Assembly (NCBI GenBank): GCA_017425765.1
Contig: JAFOXE010000030.1
Coordinates: 1-13,751, forward strand
DNA from: Paraprevotella sp.
GTDB lineage: Bacteria > Bacteroidota > Bacteroidia > Bacteroidales > Bacteroidaceae
DNA: 13,751 nt
Direction of reading: 5' to 3'
The translations under genes were made by a program, and so were the position numbers. The notes below the pieces were generated by a model that made no database searches, was not told where the DNA came from, and saw nothing but the letters and a program-made list of their open reading frames with translations. Shown here piece by piece: positions 1-6,863 of the stretch; the first letter of the stretch is position 1, and every line of letters begins with the position of its first letter.

Positions 1-903
1 ATCACCAAAACTCTTGAATATACCGGATATAGGTGAGATATCGTAGTAATCCTTTTGTAAACGTTCTTGATAATCCTCGGTCGTTTCGCCATTCTCTGTA
101 TCTTGTTTGGGAAAGGTTGGAACGAGCAACTTATTGGCATCGGCTGCAATCGACAAACGATTGTATTCGTTGATGGGAATCAAGAAGTTCACACCTAAAC
201 GCATATTGGTTGGAATAAACTCTGCATTGTCATCACCTCCATACGAAATTTTACTACCGATGTTGCTTATATTCAAACCAATGGCCCAGTTACACTCTCT
301 GTTGCCCGCCATGAAATAACGATTATAATACATGGCAATGTCGGCTGCAAATGCACTTCCTCCCTTCGACTCGGCGCTGTAATCAAACGTAATGTCGGAA
401 TAAATGTAACGAAGAGCTACGGCTGCCGAAAAGTTCTCACTCAACATACGAGAATAGGCCACATCGAATGCCATTTCATAGGGTTTTATGCTCATGCCGG
501 CCTCGGCACCCGACATACCTTCCGATGCCATCATCACCTCGCCTAACGAGAAATAACGCAACGAAGCACTTAACGCCGAATAGTCGCCAATTCGATAAAA
601 ACCACTAGCGTAGGCCAAATCAATGTCGTTCACCAATTTTCGAAGCCACGGAGTGTAGCTCACAGCTACACCGGCACGACCAATGCAATAGGGATATTTG
701 GCAGGATTCCAATATTGAGAGGTTACATCGGCTTCGGTGGCTGCGCCCACATCACCCATACCACCTCCTCGTGCATCAGGGGCAATATCCATAAAGGCAA
801 CACCCGTATTCACGGGGTTGAACATGTTTTCTTTATCTTGTGCTTGCAGCGGCATGGTTAAAGCCATCATCAAGGCAACTGCCGCAAAAAAGATTCTTTT
901 CAT
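1..903 (-). CDS. porV: PorV, T9SS outer-membrane shuttle protein (3' end cut by window)
   Basis: Reading the minus strand from the ATG at 903 gives 301 uninterrupted codons to the window edge with no stop, so the C-terminal part (the P. gingivalis homologue is about 391 residues) lies outside. Residues 1-21 are a signal peptide (MKRIFFAAVALMMALTMP, then LQA before Q22). The mature N-terminus has the PorV-typical run MFNPVNTGVAF...DARGGGMGDVGAAT, followed by alternating aromatic-rich strands (for example ALSASLRYFSLGEV) as expected of a FadL-like outer-membrane beta barrel. In the family, PorV binds the C-terminal domain of T9SS cargo leaving the translocon and carries it to PorU. It begins 44 bases after the porU stop, so the two are almost surely co-transcribed. 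Identification rests on sequence pattern plus the porU neighbour. Confidence 0.93.
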   Translation of the reverse strand, partial: MKRIFFAAVALMMALTMPLQAQDKENMFNPVNTGVAFMDIAPDARGGGMGDVGAATEADVTSQYWNPAKYPYCIGRAGVAVSYTPWLRKLVNDIDLAYASGFYRIGDYSALSASLRYFSLGEVMMASEGMSGAEAGMSIKPYEMAFDVAYSRMLSENFSAAVALRYIYSDITFDYSAESKGGSAFAADIAMYYNRYFMAGNRECNWAIGLNISNIGSKISYGGDDNAEFIPTNMRLGVNFLIPINEYNRLSIAADANKLLVPTFPKQDTENGETTEDYQERLQKDYYDISPISGIFKSFGD

Positions 904-947
904 ATTCTTAAACTATATCGATACAAAAATAATAACTTAAAACACGC

Positions 948-3900
948 TTATTTATTGCGCGAGATAATTAATTTTTGAGCCTTTGTGGCTTCCTCGCTGC
1001 CCCCACACGATATAGTAGCGCGATACAGATACACGCCGGTGTGCAACGGCATTCCTCCTCCGGTGGTCAAGTTCCAAGGTACGGCATAAATACCGGTGTT
1101 GCTCACTCCATTCTCGGTATGCGTCCACAACAAGCGTCCGGTGAAGTCGAACACCTCGATAGTAAACGTACAGGTACTTCCGGGACGATCGTAGTAGAAA
1201 TAGAATGTGGTGTGCTCCTTGGCCGGATTGTTCGATACCGAAATAGATCCTAACCGCGGTTTAAGTGCCTTGTCTACGTGAAAGGCCATCTCCATTGTTG
1301 AAGAGTTGTTCAAAACATCCCATGCACGGAATTTAAGCACATGTACACCGGCATTCAACTCGGGGATACTGAAGGCCACAGAACCTCTGCGGAAATCGCC
1401 AAAATCATTGGTATAATATTCGTTTAGGTTGTAGGTTGTATTTGGATTTCCATCAATCGAAAGTTCCAAGTTATGTCCAATGCCATTGTTGGTGGTGTTG
1501 ATACCGCTCTCGTCTTCCAACGAAGCCACAAAATAAGGAGTCGCATTTACCGTTCCTCCGGTCATGAAGTCGGGGTTATTCAGATAGCCTGTAATCGAAG
1601 GGCCTTGCTTGTCTGCAGCCAGCTCATTGCTGCTGCCCCCCACAAGGAATTGCTCGTTGTATCCGTTGGCTTCCTGTTTCTTATCGTTGGATATTGCATA
1701 GAACACCACCCGACCTCCTTCATCGCTGTAATTAATGTCGATGGGTACGGAGAAAGTAAATGAGAATTCACCGTTCACAACCGAGTCGTTGCCGTGGAAC
1801 AAAATCTTGTCGCGACTTTGGAACGTAAAAGGTGTGGTTGATTTTCCTTCATTGTTCAAGCACACCACAGTGCCCTCGCTGTCGAACACACGTGCCGATA
1901 ACACACCGGTAAAGTCCTTTATCTGCTCACCTTCACTATTCAATATCCTTCCGCTGAAACGGGCCAAGCTACCGGCTTTCAATGTATATGTATCGGTCAT
2001 CTGGTCTAGGGGCTCTCCGTTGATGCAATCTAGAACAACCTGATTCTTAGGTGCTCCGATAACCAATGCCGGGTCGCCCAACAAAGCATAATGCAACTTA
2101 TTGGTTGCGCTTTGTGCCATCTTCGATAAACGTACTGCATCCCCTAACCTATTTCGTTCGCCATCTTCGTCGCAACCAAACAAGAACTTCGTAAAGTTGC
2201 GATTCATATCGTAGTTATAATTGGCATATACCGTGCGGGCTGTTCCATAGAAGGCCACCGCAGCACCCTTAGGATTGAGTACAGCAGTTTCGCCAATGTT
2301 CTCAATTTGCGCATCGAACGGCATTACGTCGCAAGCGGCTGTTACCCACAAAGGTAAACGCTTGGACGAAAATGTTCTGAAGTCTTCAATACGCAACACG
2401 TTCTCGGGCGATAAGCAATAGGTTATGGCATGCCCGGTGTAGTTCATCATCAAAGCACCCTCTTCCATTTGCTCCAAGATCTGTTTGCGAATAAGGGGAT
2501 ATGTATTTCCCGTTATACCACTCTCACGAGGGTAAGCGTCCCACATGAACTTGCGCACCTCCAATTCTGGATTATTTCGTTCTATATTCACGGCCACGTT
2601 GTTGGCCATTTCCATATGTTCGTTCTTGTCACCGTCGTCGCCCAACATACATACAATGTTCTTCCACAAGCCATCGTGTGCACCTTGCATATAGTCTATG
2701 GTCTTGTTCACCATTATACTTGCTTCTGATGCCGTGCGAACGGGGAAACGGCCTACACCCAAATCCACCTTGTCCCGAACTAGGTCCCCCCCCTCACCGT
2801 CGTCCAACAAACCGAAATAGTCTTCCATTACATAACAGTTGGTTTCACTAAAGGAATTCTCAGATTCGTAGCACAACAAAAACTCGTTAGGGGTACAATT
2901 TCTCCATTCAATACTCAGCATACGATTATCCCATGCCGCATCGCCGAACAGAAGCAAATAACGAGGTGCTGTTCCGCCATCTTGAGCACGATCGTAAAGC
3001 ATCTTTAGATAGCGCCGATAAGCCGTAGCGTCGGGCGTACCGGAAGAAAATTCGTTGTAGATTTTATCGGCCGACACCACTTGTACACGCAACCCATCCT
3101 TGTCAGCATGAGCCTGTGCCAATCGTTGTGCCTGTGCCGTAAGCTGTCCGGCGGAGGGTACAATGATTACCATGTCTATCTCCGACTTAGTGCCGTGTAA
3201 ATTCTGATTGGCCACCTGTCCTACCACTGTGGGCGAAGGGAAAGTGCCATTCACATTTACAGCCACATAAGTTCGCCCTGGGTTATCTACAGTAACAGAA
3301 AATACTTTCCCATTTTGAGTTCCTGCAATCTCTGTTACGGGTTCTCCTCGTTTGCCCAAACGCCATACGCGAACATCTTGTCCCGTTCCAGTGGTGATAT
3401 TGAAGCGAGCAGCCTTCGACATGGGGGCAGAGAAAACCAAGTGTGAGGTAGACATCTGCAATTTTCGAGTATAAGCCAATTCGATGTAGTCTAATCGCGC
3501 ATTATGACCTTCAGTGGTTTTCAACTTCACGGTTGTACTTCCGTTCGTAGGCTTCAAGGAAGTCAGTGTATAACCTTTTGTACGTGAGGTGGCCTTTTCG
3601 TAGTCGCTCAATGCAGGCAACGCAAAAGCACCAAGTACTGTTCCGTTTATGGTAGGGGTCACAAGGGTGGTTTCCCATTCCGAAGCCGAGAAAGAAACCA
3701 CAAGATTGGCCGACGCCGTAGTCACAGCATCGGGTGTCGAAAGTGTATAACTTTGAGTATTACCCTGAGCATAATTATAGGACTCGAACAGCTGACGACC
3801 GCCATGATACCATGCATATTCGTCTTTTTCATGCAGAGCATAATCGGTAAAGTTCTCCACCTCCTCATAATCGGTTGTGCTAGAGGATGATTCCTTAGGA

Positions 3901-4706
3901 AATACTGTCGGCGTTGTGCCCTCGGTCAAGAAATAATAAGCATAACGAGAAAAATTGTTCACTTTGTGCTTGGGTGCAGACACACTTGTGTTACTGCGGT
4001 CCCATGACACCACGCCGTTTCCGTAAAACAACCACCCATTTGTACTCTTAAAAAGTGGTACTTCTTCCAAATCGTCGTAGTCTTCATCGGCATTGATAAG
4101 CTCGCTTTGCAGATGTCCGCCGTAGCCGTACAAACGTACATTATCAGGATTGCTAAAGCCCATTGAGCGCAAATCGGTAGCAGTTAGTTGATACACTCCG
4201 TCAGAACTGATGGCTATCTTGACCCACCTTCCTGTAGAAAGCACCGATTGAGAAGCATAGCGCTGCATTGCTCCGGCGCGAGTTTGTAATCTACGAGCCG
4301 ATGATTTTGTTGGAGTTTTGTGTATAGCAATCTTACAACTCACCAACTTGTAGTATTTACCCTTTTGCTGCACTACGGGCACGAACTCAATGTCGATGTA
4401 ACCCTTACCACGAGATACACCCACCGAAGTGTTCACCTCGGGATGTGCAGGAAGAGAGGGAGCCAGTTCCTTCGCTTTCTTCGCCTCAACTGCGTTCAAC
4501 TCCTCATATTGAGGATATTCCAAACGCACCTCATACGAATAGGTCGAGTAATCGCCCTCTAAAGGAACGAGTTCAGTGTAGACAGGGAGCAAAGAATCTA
4601 TCTTCATTACCCCCCAATCTAATTGGGTAAACGTATGCGTTTGAGCATACAACGATGTGCTCAAACACGTAAACAATATGATAAGTAGTTTGCCTATAAA
4701 CTTCAT
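948..4706 (-). CDS. porU: PorU, T9SS gingipain-like sortase (peptidase family C25)
   Basis: This 1252-residue protein is the T9SS surface sortase that removes the C-terminal domain (CTD) of cargo and joins the cargo to anionic LPS. I chose the ATG at 4706 because it places a clean signal peptide at the N-terminus (MKFIGKLLIILFTC...SLYA, cleavage before Q22); an in-frame ATG at 4748 would add 14 residues lying inside the upstream gene. A beta-rich N-terminal region is followed by the C25 alpha/beta domain at about 506-882, with YLLLFGDAAWDNR, catalytic H759 in NYTGHA and catalytic C792 in TAACDVMPFD, 33 residues apart. Ig-like modules follow, and residues about 1156-1252 form a T9SS-type CTD ending KLIISRNK. 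Known PorU proteins keep this CTD. The start lies 4 bases after the upstream stop, suggesting translational coupling. Somewhat longer than the P. gingivalis protein (about 1158). Confidence 0.95.
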   Translation of the reverse strand: MKFIGKLLIILFTCLSTSLYAQTHTFTQLDWGVMKIDSLLPVYTELVPLEGDYSTYSYEVRLEYPQYEELNAVEAKKAKELAPSLPAHPEVNTSVGVSRGKGYIDIEFVPVVQQKGKYYKLVSCKIAIHKTPTKSSARRLQTRAGAMQRYASQSVLSTGRWVKIAISSDGVYQLTATDLRSMGFSNPDNVRLYGYGGHLQSELINADEDYDDLEEVPLFKSTNGWLFYGNGVVSWDRSNTSVSAPKHKVNNFSRYAYYFLTEGTTPTVFPKESSSSTTDYEEVENFTDYALHEKDEYAWYHGGRQLFESYNYAQGNTQSYTLSTPDAVTTASANLVVSFSASEWETTLVTPTINGTVLGAFALPALSDYEKATSRTKGYTLTSLKPTNGSTTVKLKTTEGHNARLDYIELAYTRKLQMSTSHLVFSAPMSKAARFNITTGTGQDVRVWRLGKRGEPVTEIAGTQNGKVFSVTVDNPGRTYVAVNVNGTFPSPTVVGQVANQNLHGTKSEIDMVIIVPSAGQLTAQAQRLAQAHADKDGLRVQVVSADKIYNEFSSGTPDATAYRRYLKMLYDRAQDGGTAPRYLLLFGDAAWDNRMLSIEWRNCTPNEFLLCYESENSFSETNCYVMEDYFGLLDDGEGGDLVRDKVDLGVGRFPVRTASEASIMVNKTIDYMQGAHDGLWKNIVCMLGDDGDKNEHMEMANNVAVNIERNNPELEVRKFMWDAYPRESGITGNTYPLIRKQILEQMEEGALMMNYTGHAITYCLSPENVLRIEDFRTFSSKRLPLWVTAACDVMPFDAQIENIGETAVLNPKGAAVAFYGTARTVYANYNYDMNRNFTKFLFGCDEDGERNRLGDAVRLSKMAQSATNKLHYALLGDPALVIGAPKNQVVLDCINGEPLDQMTDTYTLKAGSLARFSGRILNSEGEQIKDFTGVLSARVFDSEGTVVCLNNEGKSTTPFTFQSRDKILFHGNDSVVNGEFSFTFSVPIDINYSDEGGRVVFYAISNDKKQEANGYNEQFLVGGSSNELAADKQGPSITGYLNNPDFMTGGTVNATPYFVASLEDESGINTTNNGIGHNLELSIDGNPNTTYNLNEYYTNDFGDFRRGSVAFSIPELNAGVHVLKFRAWDVLNNSSTMEMAFHVDKALKPRLGSISVSNNPAKEHTTFYFYYDRPGSTCTFTIEVFDFTGRLLWTHTENGVSNTGIYAVPWNLTTGGGMPLHTGVYLYRATISCGGSEEATKAQKLIISRNK

Positions 4707-4710
4707 CTTT

Positions 4711-5331
4711 CTATCGTACATTAAACTCCAGGAGCTTTCTACCTGCAAGGTATCCTGTCAGATGGTCGCCAATCTTCACCGGCCCCACGCCCACCGGCGT
4801 ACCGGTGTAAATCAGGTCGCCAATCTTCAACGTGAAGAACTGACTGATATACGAAACAATTTTATCCACCGAATGAATCATGTCGGCAGTGTTGCCTTGT
4901 TGCACCACTTGTCCGTTGATATCCAGGCAGAAATCCAAGTTCTGCACATCTTCAAATTCTTCTTTGGCCACAAAGTCGCCAATCACCGCCGAGCCGTCAA
5001 AACCCTTGCACACCTCCCACGGATGACCCGCAGCACGCAGTTTTCGTTGCAAGTCGCGGGCGGTGAAATCAATGCCCACCGTTACGGCATCGTAGTATCT
5101 ATGCGCAAATCGCGGCGAGATGTTCTTGCCCAGTCGGCACACCCTCACCACCAACTCCGTTTCGTATTCACACTGTTCTGTAAAGTCCGGAATGAAGAAG
5201 GGTTTACCGTCTTTCAGCAGGGCCGAATCGGCTTTCGTGAAAATCACAGGCTCCTCCTGTTGTGTATAAAACGCACCATCCAGCTCTTTATTGTGCTCCA
5301 CATAGTTCATTCCAACCGCAAAAATCTTCAT
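4711..5331 (-). CDS. Fumarylacetoacetate hydrolase family protein (FAHD1-like acylpyruvase/decarboxylase)
   Basis: A compact 206-residue single-domain member of the FAH superfamily. Visible landmarks match the FAHD1 subgroup: HxxE at H13-E16 (catalytic dyad position), metal ligands E57 and E59 in YETEL, and D88 in GIDFTARD. The 31-residue spacing from E57 to D88 equals that between the corresponding human FAHD1 ligands as I recall them. K109-G-F-D and the C-terminal TGTPVGVGPV signature (176-185) are also present. The family uses Mg2+ to cleave or decarboxylate small beta-keto acids such as acylpyruvates and oxaloacetate; which substrate this one uses cannot be read from sequence. No signal peptide, so cytoplasmic. 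It is first in the operon with porU and porV, ending 4 bases before the porU start. From memory a FAH-family gene also precedes porU in P. gingivalis, so the linkage appears conserved, though no mechanistic link to secretion is known to me. Confidence 0.9.
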   Translation of the reverse strand: MKIFAVGMNYVEHNKELDGAFYTQQEEPVIFTKADSALLKDGKPFFIPDFTEQCEYETELVVRVCRLGKNISPRFAHRYYDAVTVGIDFTARDLQRKLRAAGHPWEVCKGFDGSAVIGDFVAKEEFEDVQNLDFCLDINGQVVQQGNTADMIHSVDKIVSYISQFFTLKIGDLIYTGTPVGVGPVKIGDHLTGYLAGRKLLEFNVR

Positions 5332-5390
5332 TGTATTTGGTTTTAGGTCTATTTTTCAATCCATTTCATCGAGCAAATCCCCACATCCGA

Positions 5391-5415
5391 GTGTAGAGTT
5401 CCGTACGCTCTACAC
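5391..5415 (-). promoter_or_regulatory. Leader hairpin upstream of the FAH-porU-porV operon
   Basis: Perfect 8-bp inverted repeat, GTGTAGAG (5391-5398) against CTCTACAC (5408-5415), with a 9-base spacer. A second small stem, GCAG/CTGC at 5422-5432, lies beside it. Both sit in the inferred 5' untranslated leader, about 60 bases before the start codon at 5331. No U-run follows on the minus strand, so this is not a terminator. It could stabilise the mRNA or bind a regulator; function unknown. Confidence 0.45.
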
Positions 5416-5438
5416 CACCCTGCAGGCTCTGCCTCATG

Positions 5439-5446
5439 CAAATATA
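5439..5446 (-). promoter_or_regulatory. Candidate Bacteroidetes -7 box for the FAH-porU-porV operon
   Basis: The minus strand reads TATATTTG here, a full match to the Bacteroidetes -7 consensus TAnnTTTG, and continues CA, giving TTTATATTTGCA, a 12-mer shared exactly with the candidate promoter at 6548-6555. It lies between the terminator at 5491-5525 and the gene start at 5331, where a promoter is needed. I find no TTTG-like -33 box at the usual 19-21 base spacing, which lowers confidence. Start of transcription would be near 5433. Confidence 0.5.
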
Positions 5447-5490
5447 AACATAATCCCACAAACATAACGGGGCATTCAGTTCTTTTAAGC

Positions 5491-5525
5491 AAAAAAAGCG
5501 AATCCGCGGGATGCGGGTTCGCTTT
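5491..5525 (-). terminator. Intrinsic terminator after the DUF4468 gene
   Basis: Arms 5495-5507 and 5513-5525 form a 13-bp stem with a 5-base loop and one A-C mismatch on the minus strand; a run of seven T follows on the minus strand (5491-5497). It closes the DUF4468 transcript, ending 87 bases after that stop codon. On the plus strand the mismatch becomes G-U, but no T run and no plus-strand gene make that direction relevant. Its core sequence is nearly the same as that of the terminator after tsf. An independent perfect 16-base palindrome, TTTCTTATATAAGAAA, overlaps its right edge (5523-5538). Confidence 0.8.
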
Positions 5526-5611
5526 CTTATATAAGAAAAACAAAAGTCAAAGGCTTTCTATATTCTAATAGATAATTAAAGAAATATCAGTTCCTCATGT
5601 ACAGACAATAT

Positions 5612-6298
5612 TTACCATTCCTCCGTTTCATTACCCACAAGACCATTTTTGACAGCCTCTTCAATTTTATCCATAACTACGTTAGAGTATGCATGAGCCA
5701 TTACAAGGGCTTTTGAAGAAGTCTTCTTGTGGTTATCTTGAAGAGTAAAAGGGAAACATTCATCAAGAACCCAATTCTCATCTATTCGAACAGGCCTTGC
5801 ATTCGAACTTCCTGAATACATATAGCCTGCTCCCGCCATCTTAACTACTGTATAAAAAGGTATAGTATATGTAACACGAATTTTATTATCTTTTATATCC
5901 GTCTTAATAATAGGTTCTAGATGCACTGTATATTTATTAACACCACCTGTATGCTTTGCTATTTTCTCCACGAAACCTTTACCTATAATAACGCCTGCAT
6001 CCTTATCATTCAACTGTATAACAGCTTTCCCACTATTAAAAGTCGCACTGTACCAGTAGTTAAGCATTATGTATAGTTGTCCCTTAGTCTTCCCCGGTGC
6101 CTCTATTATCTGCACATATGTTAGTGCGTTATTTTTATCAAGAGACAAGGAATCTGCTAAATTTCCGGCAGCTTCTTCCCATCTACCACCATACCTTTCT
6201 TTTGCGTAACGCTCTAATTCCTCCGCTCTTAAAATTTGCGCATTAGAACAAACAACAAATGCAAAACAAGCCAAAATGCTCAAAAAGATTTTTTTCAT
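5612..6298 (-). CDS. Secreted DUF4468 (TBP-like fold) protein, function unknown
   Basis: A 228-residue protein with a clear signal peptide (MKKIFLSILACFAFVVCSNA before Q21); the cysteines there do not form a lipobox, so a soluble periplasmic or exported protein is expected. From about residue 58 to 165 the pattern (YVQIIEAPGKTKGQLYIMLNYW, then SGKAVIQLNDKDAGVIIGKG with the residue run broken here) matches my memory of DUF4468, a domain with a TBP-like fold common in Bacteroidetes secreted proteins of unknown role. The tail (about 185-228) is charged and ends EETEEW-like, without a T9SS CTD. It stands alone between a structured-RNA candidate upstream and a terminator downstream. No promoter box is evident between 6299 and 6357, so it may depend on read-through from the RNA promoter. 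Family assignment is from pattern recognition, not a search. Confidence 0.8.
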   Translation of the reverse strand: MKKIFLSILACFAFVVCSNAQILRAEELERYAKERYGGRWEEAAGNLADSLSLDKNNALTYVQIIEAPGKTKGQLYIMLNYWYSATFNSGKAVIQLNDKDAGVIIGKGFVEKIAKHTGGVNKYTVHLEPIIKTDIKDNKIRVTYTIPFYTVVKMAGAGYMYSGSSNARPVRIDENWVLDECFPFTLQDNHKKTSSKALVMAHAYSNVVMDKIEEAVKNGLVGNETEEW

Positions 6299-6308
6299 AA
6301 CGATTATA

Positions 6309-6359
6309 TTTATAGTTAAACATTAAGTAGTTATCATAATCTACACGCTTAACTATAAA
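6309..6359 (-). repeat. AT-rich 11-bp inverted repeat in front of the DUF4468 gene
   Basis: TTTATAGTTAA (6309-6319) and TTAACTATAAA (6349-6359) are perfect inverted copies separated by 29 bases. The repeat starts 11 bases upstream of the DUF4468 start codon, and its distal arm overlaps the U-run that ends the candidate RNA. It could be a protein-binding operator or an mRNA hairpin controlling translation start. Confidence 0.5.
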
Positions 6360-6546
6360 AAGAAAAGCGCAGACTTTCGCCAACGCTCTCAGGCTCACCA
6401 CAAGCCGAATATACAATGGTTTAGTCTGCACCTGTAGGCACAAACCCAATTGTATATTCTTTTGCTCGTTTCTATTCGAGGTGGTGATTCGAGAGCGATT
6501 GAGCAAATCATTCCAAATGTCTTGCGGTCGGATTACCGACTGCACT
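6357..6546 (-). ncRNA. Candidate structured RNA, about 190 nt (6S-like or Bacteroidales-1-like; family not assigned)
   Basis: The minus strand between a TAnnTTTG box (6548-6555) and a U-rich end (TTTTCTTTTT, 6357-6366) folds extensively. Helices in plus coordinates: 6540-6546 with 6366-6372 (7 bp, joins the ends); 6527-6531 with 6536-6540 (hairpin); 6503-6512 with 6516-6525 (hairpin with internal loop); 6491-6501 with 6381-6390 (10 bp, one bulge); 6481-6487 with 6395-6401 (7 bp, TCACCAC); 6465-6468 with 6477-6480; and 6442-6459 with 6407-6422 (16 bp, two bulges). The apical loop of the last (6423-6431) can also pair over 9 bases with 6367-6375, a pseudoknot competing with the end-joining helix. 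Own promoter, U-run and size fit a free small RNA such as 6S-like or the known Bacteroidales-1 motif; a regulatory leader for the DUF4468 gene is the alternative. Confidence 0.6.
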
Positions 6547-6547
6547 G

Positions 6548-6555
6548 CAAATATA
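6548..6555 (-). promoter_or_regulatory. Candidate -7 box for the structured RNA
   Basis: The minus strand reads TATATTTG, followed by CA, a full match to TAnnTTTG and identical over TTTATATTTGCA to the box at 5439-5446. Initiation would fall near 6541-6544, exactly where the outer helix of the RNA candidate begins. No TTTG at -33 is visible. Confidence 0.5.
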
Positions 6556-6801
6556 AATATTTTTTCGATGCACTTCGTAAAAAGAGAAATAATTTTGTTT
6601 TTAGCTTTATCAAAGCCTCACACCAATCATCCCACGGGGGTGCTGAAACCACACGCTCGCCTAACACCCCCTCACACCACGGTGTAAGGGGCCACTACAC
6701 GCTCGTCTAATACACACTTACACCTACGTCTGTTTTGAGCACAGACGCACGGCAAAAATCAAATAAAAACAGAACAAATAACGGGAAACCCGAAGATACA
6801 A
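6556..6801. other. Gene-free stretch between the structured RNA and the tsf terminator
   Basis: No credible coding region on either strand. It holds an imperfect tandem repeat (annotated separately), a small stem GCTTT-ATC-AAAGC (6604-6616), a stem of CCCCT and ACAC with their complements (6668-6691, loop 6678-6681) and a 7-bp stem CGTCTGT/ACAGACG (6727-6747, loop of 7). None is followed by a T run. A lone plus-strand TAATTTTG (6590-6597) matches the -7 consensus but has no -33 box and no downstream gene. The composition (C/A-rich with ACAC steps) differs from the AT-rich spacers elsewhere in the window. Confidence 0.4.
6616..6715. repeat. Imperfect tandem repeat, two units of about 52 and 46 bases
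   Basis: Each unit begins with CCTCACACCA (6616-6625 and 6670-6679) and ends with ACACGCTCG, C or T, CTAA (6651-6664 and 6697-6710), with CAC or TACAC after it. The middles differ in length and sequence. The order start-end-start-end supports an old tandem duplication rather than chance matches of single words. Confidence 0.5.
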
Positions 6802-6837
6802 AAAGAGCGAATCCGCGGGAATGCGAATTCGCTCTTT
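6800..6837 (-). terminator. Intrinsic terminator of the rplM-rpsI-rpsB-tsf operon
   Basis: Arms 6802-6816 and 6823-6837 make a 15-bp stem with a 6-base loop; the single imperfect pair is G-U on the minus strand but C-A on the plus strand, which supports minus-strand use. T residues follow (6800-6804 on minus). It lies 26 bases beyond the tsf stop codon. Confidence 0.88.
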
Positions 6838-6863
6838 AATCGATTTTATATCAACACACTGAA

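Noticed and set aside
924..931. TATTTTTG box between porU and porV as an internal promoter
   Set aside because: Matches TAnnTTTG, but in a very AT-rich 44-base gap, with no -33 box and only about 14 bases of leader; chance match is likely.
4707..4748. Longer PorU start at 4748 adding 14 residues
   Set aside because: It would overlap the end of the hydrolase gene and bury the signal peptide behind charged residues; the ATG at 4706 gives a standard signal peptide.
4657..5346. 229-codon plus-strand reading frame
   Set aside because: Antisense shadow of the hydrolase gene; composition (His/Arg/Leu-rich, no domain pattern) is what a complement of a real gene gives.
6381..6400. TPP riboswitch suggested by CTGAGA in the structured RNA
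   Set aside because: Other invariant TPP elements (ACCTGA and the second helix arm) are missing, and CTGAGA here is accounted for by pairing with 6491-6497.
6243..6545. 100-codon minus-strand reading frame across the RNA region
   Set aside because: It overlaps the DUF4468 signal peptide in another frame, has no family resemblance, and the same bases are explained by RNA pairing.
6590..6597. Plus-strand TAATTTTG as promoter of an antisense RNA
   Set aside because: No -33 box, no downstream gene and no terminator on the plus strand.
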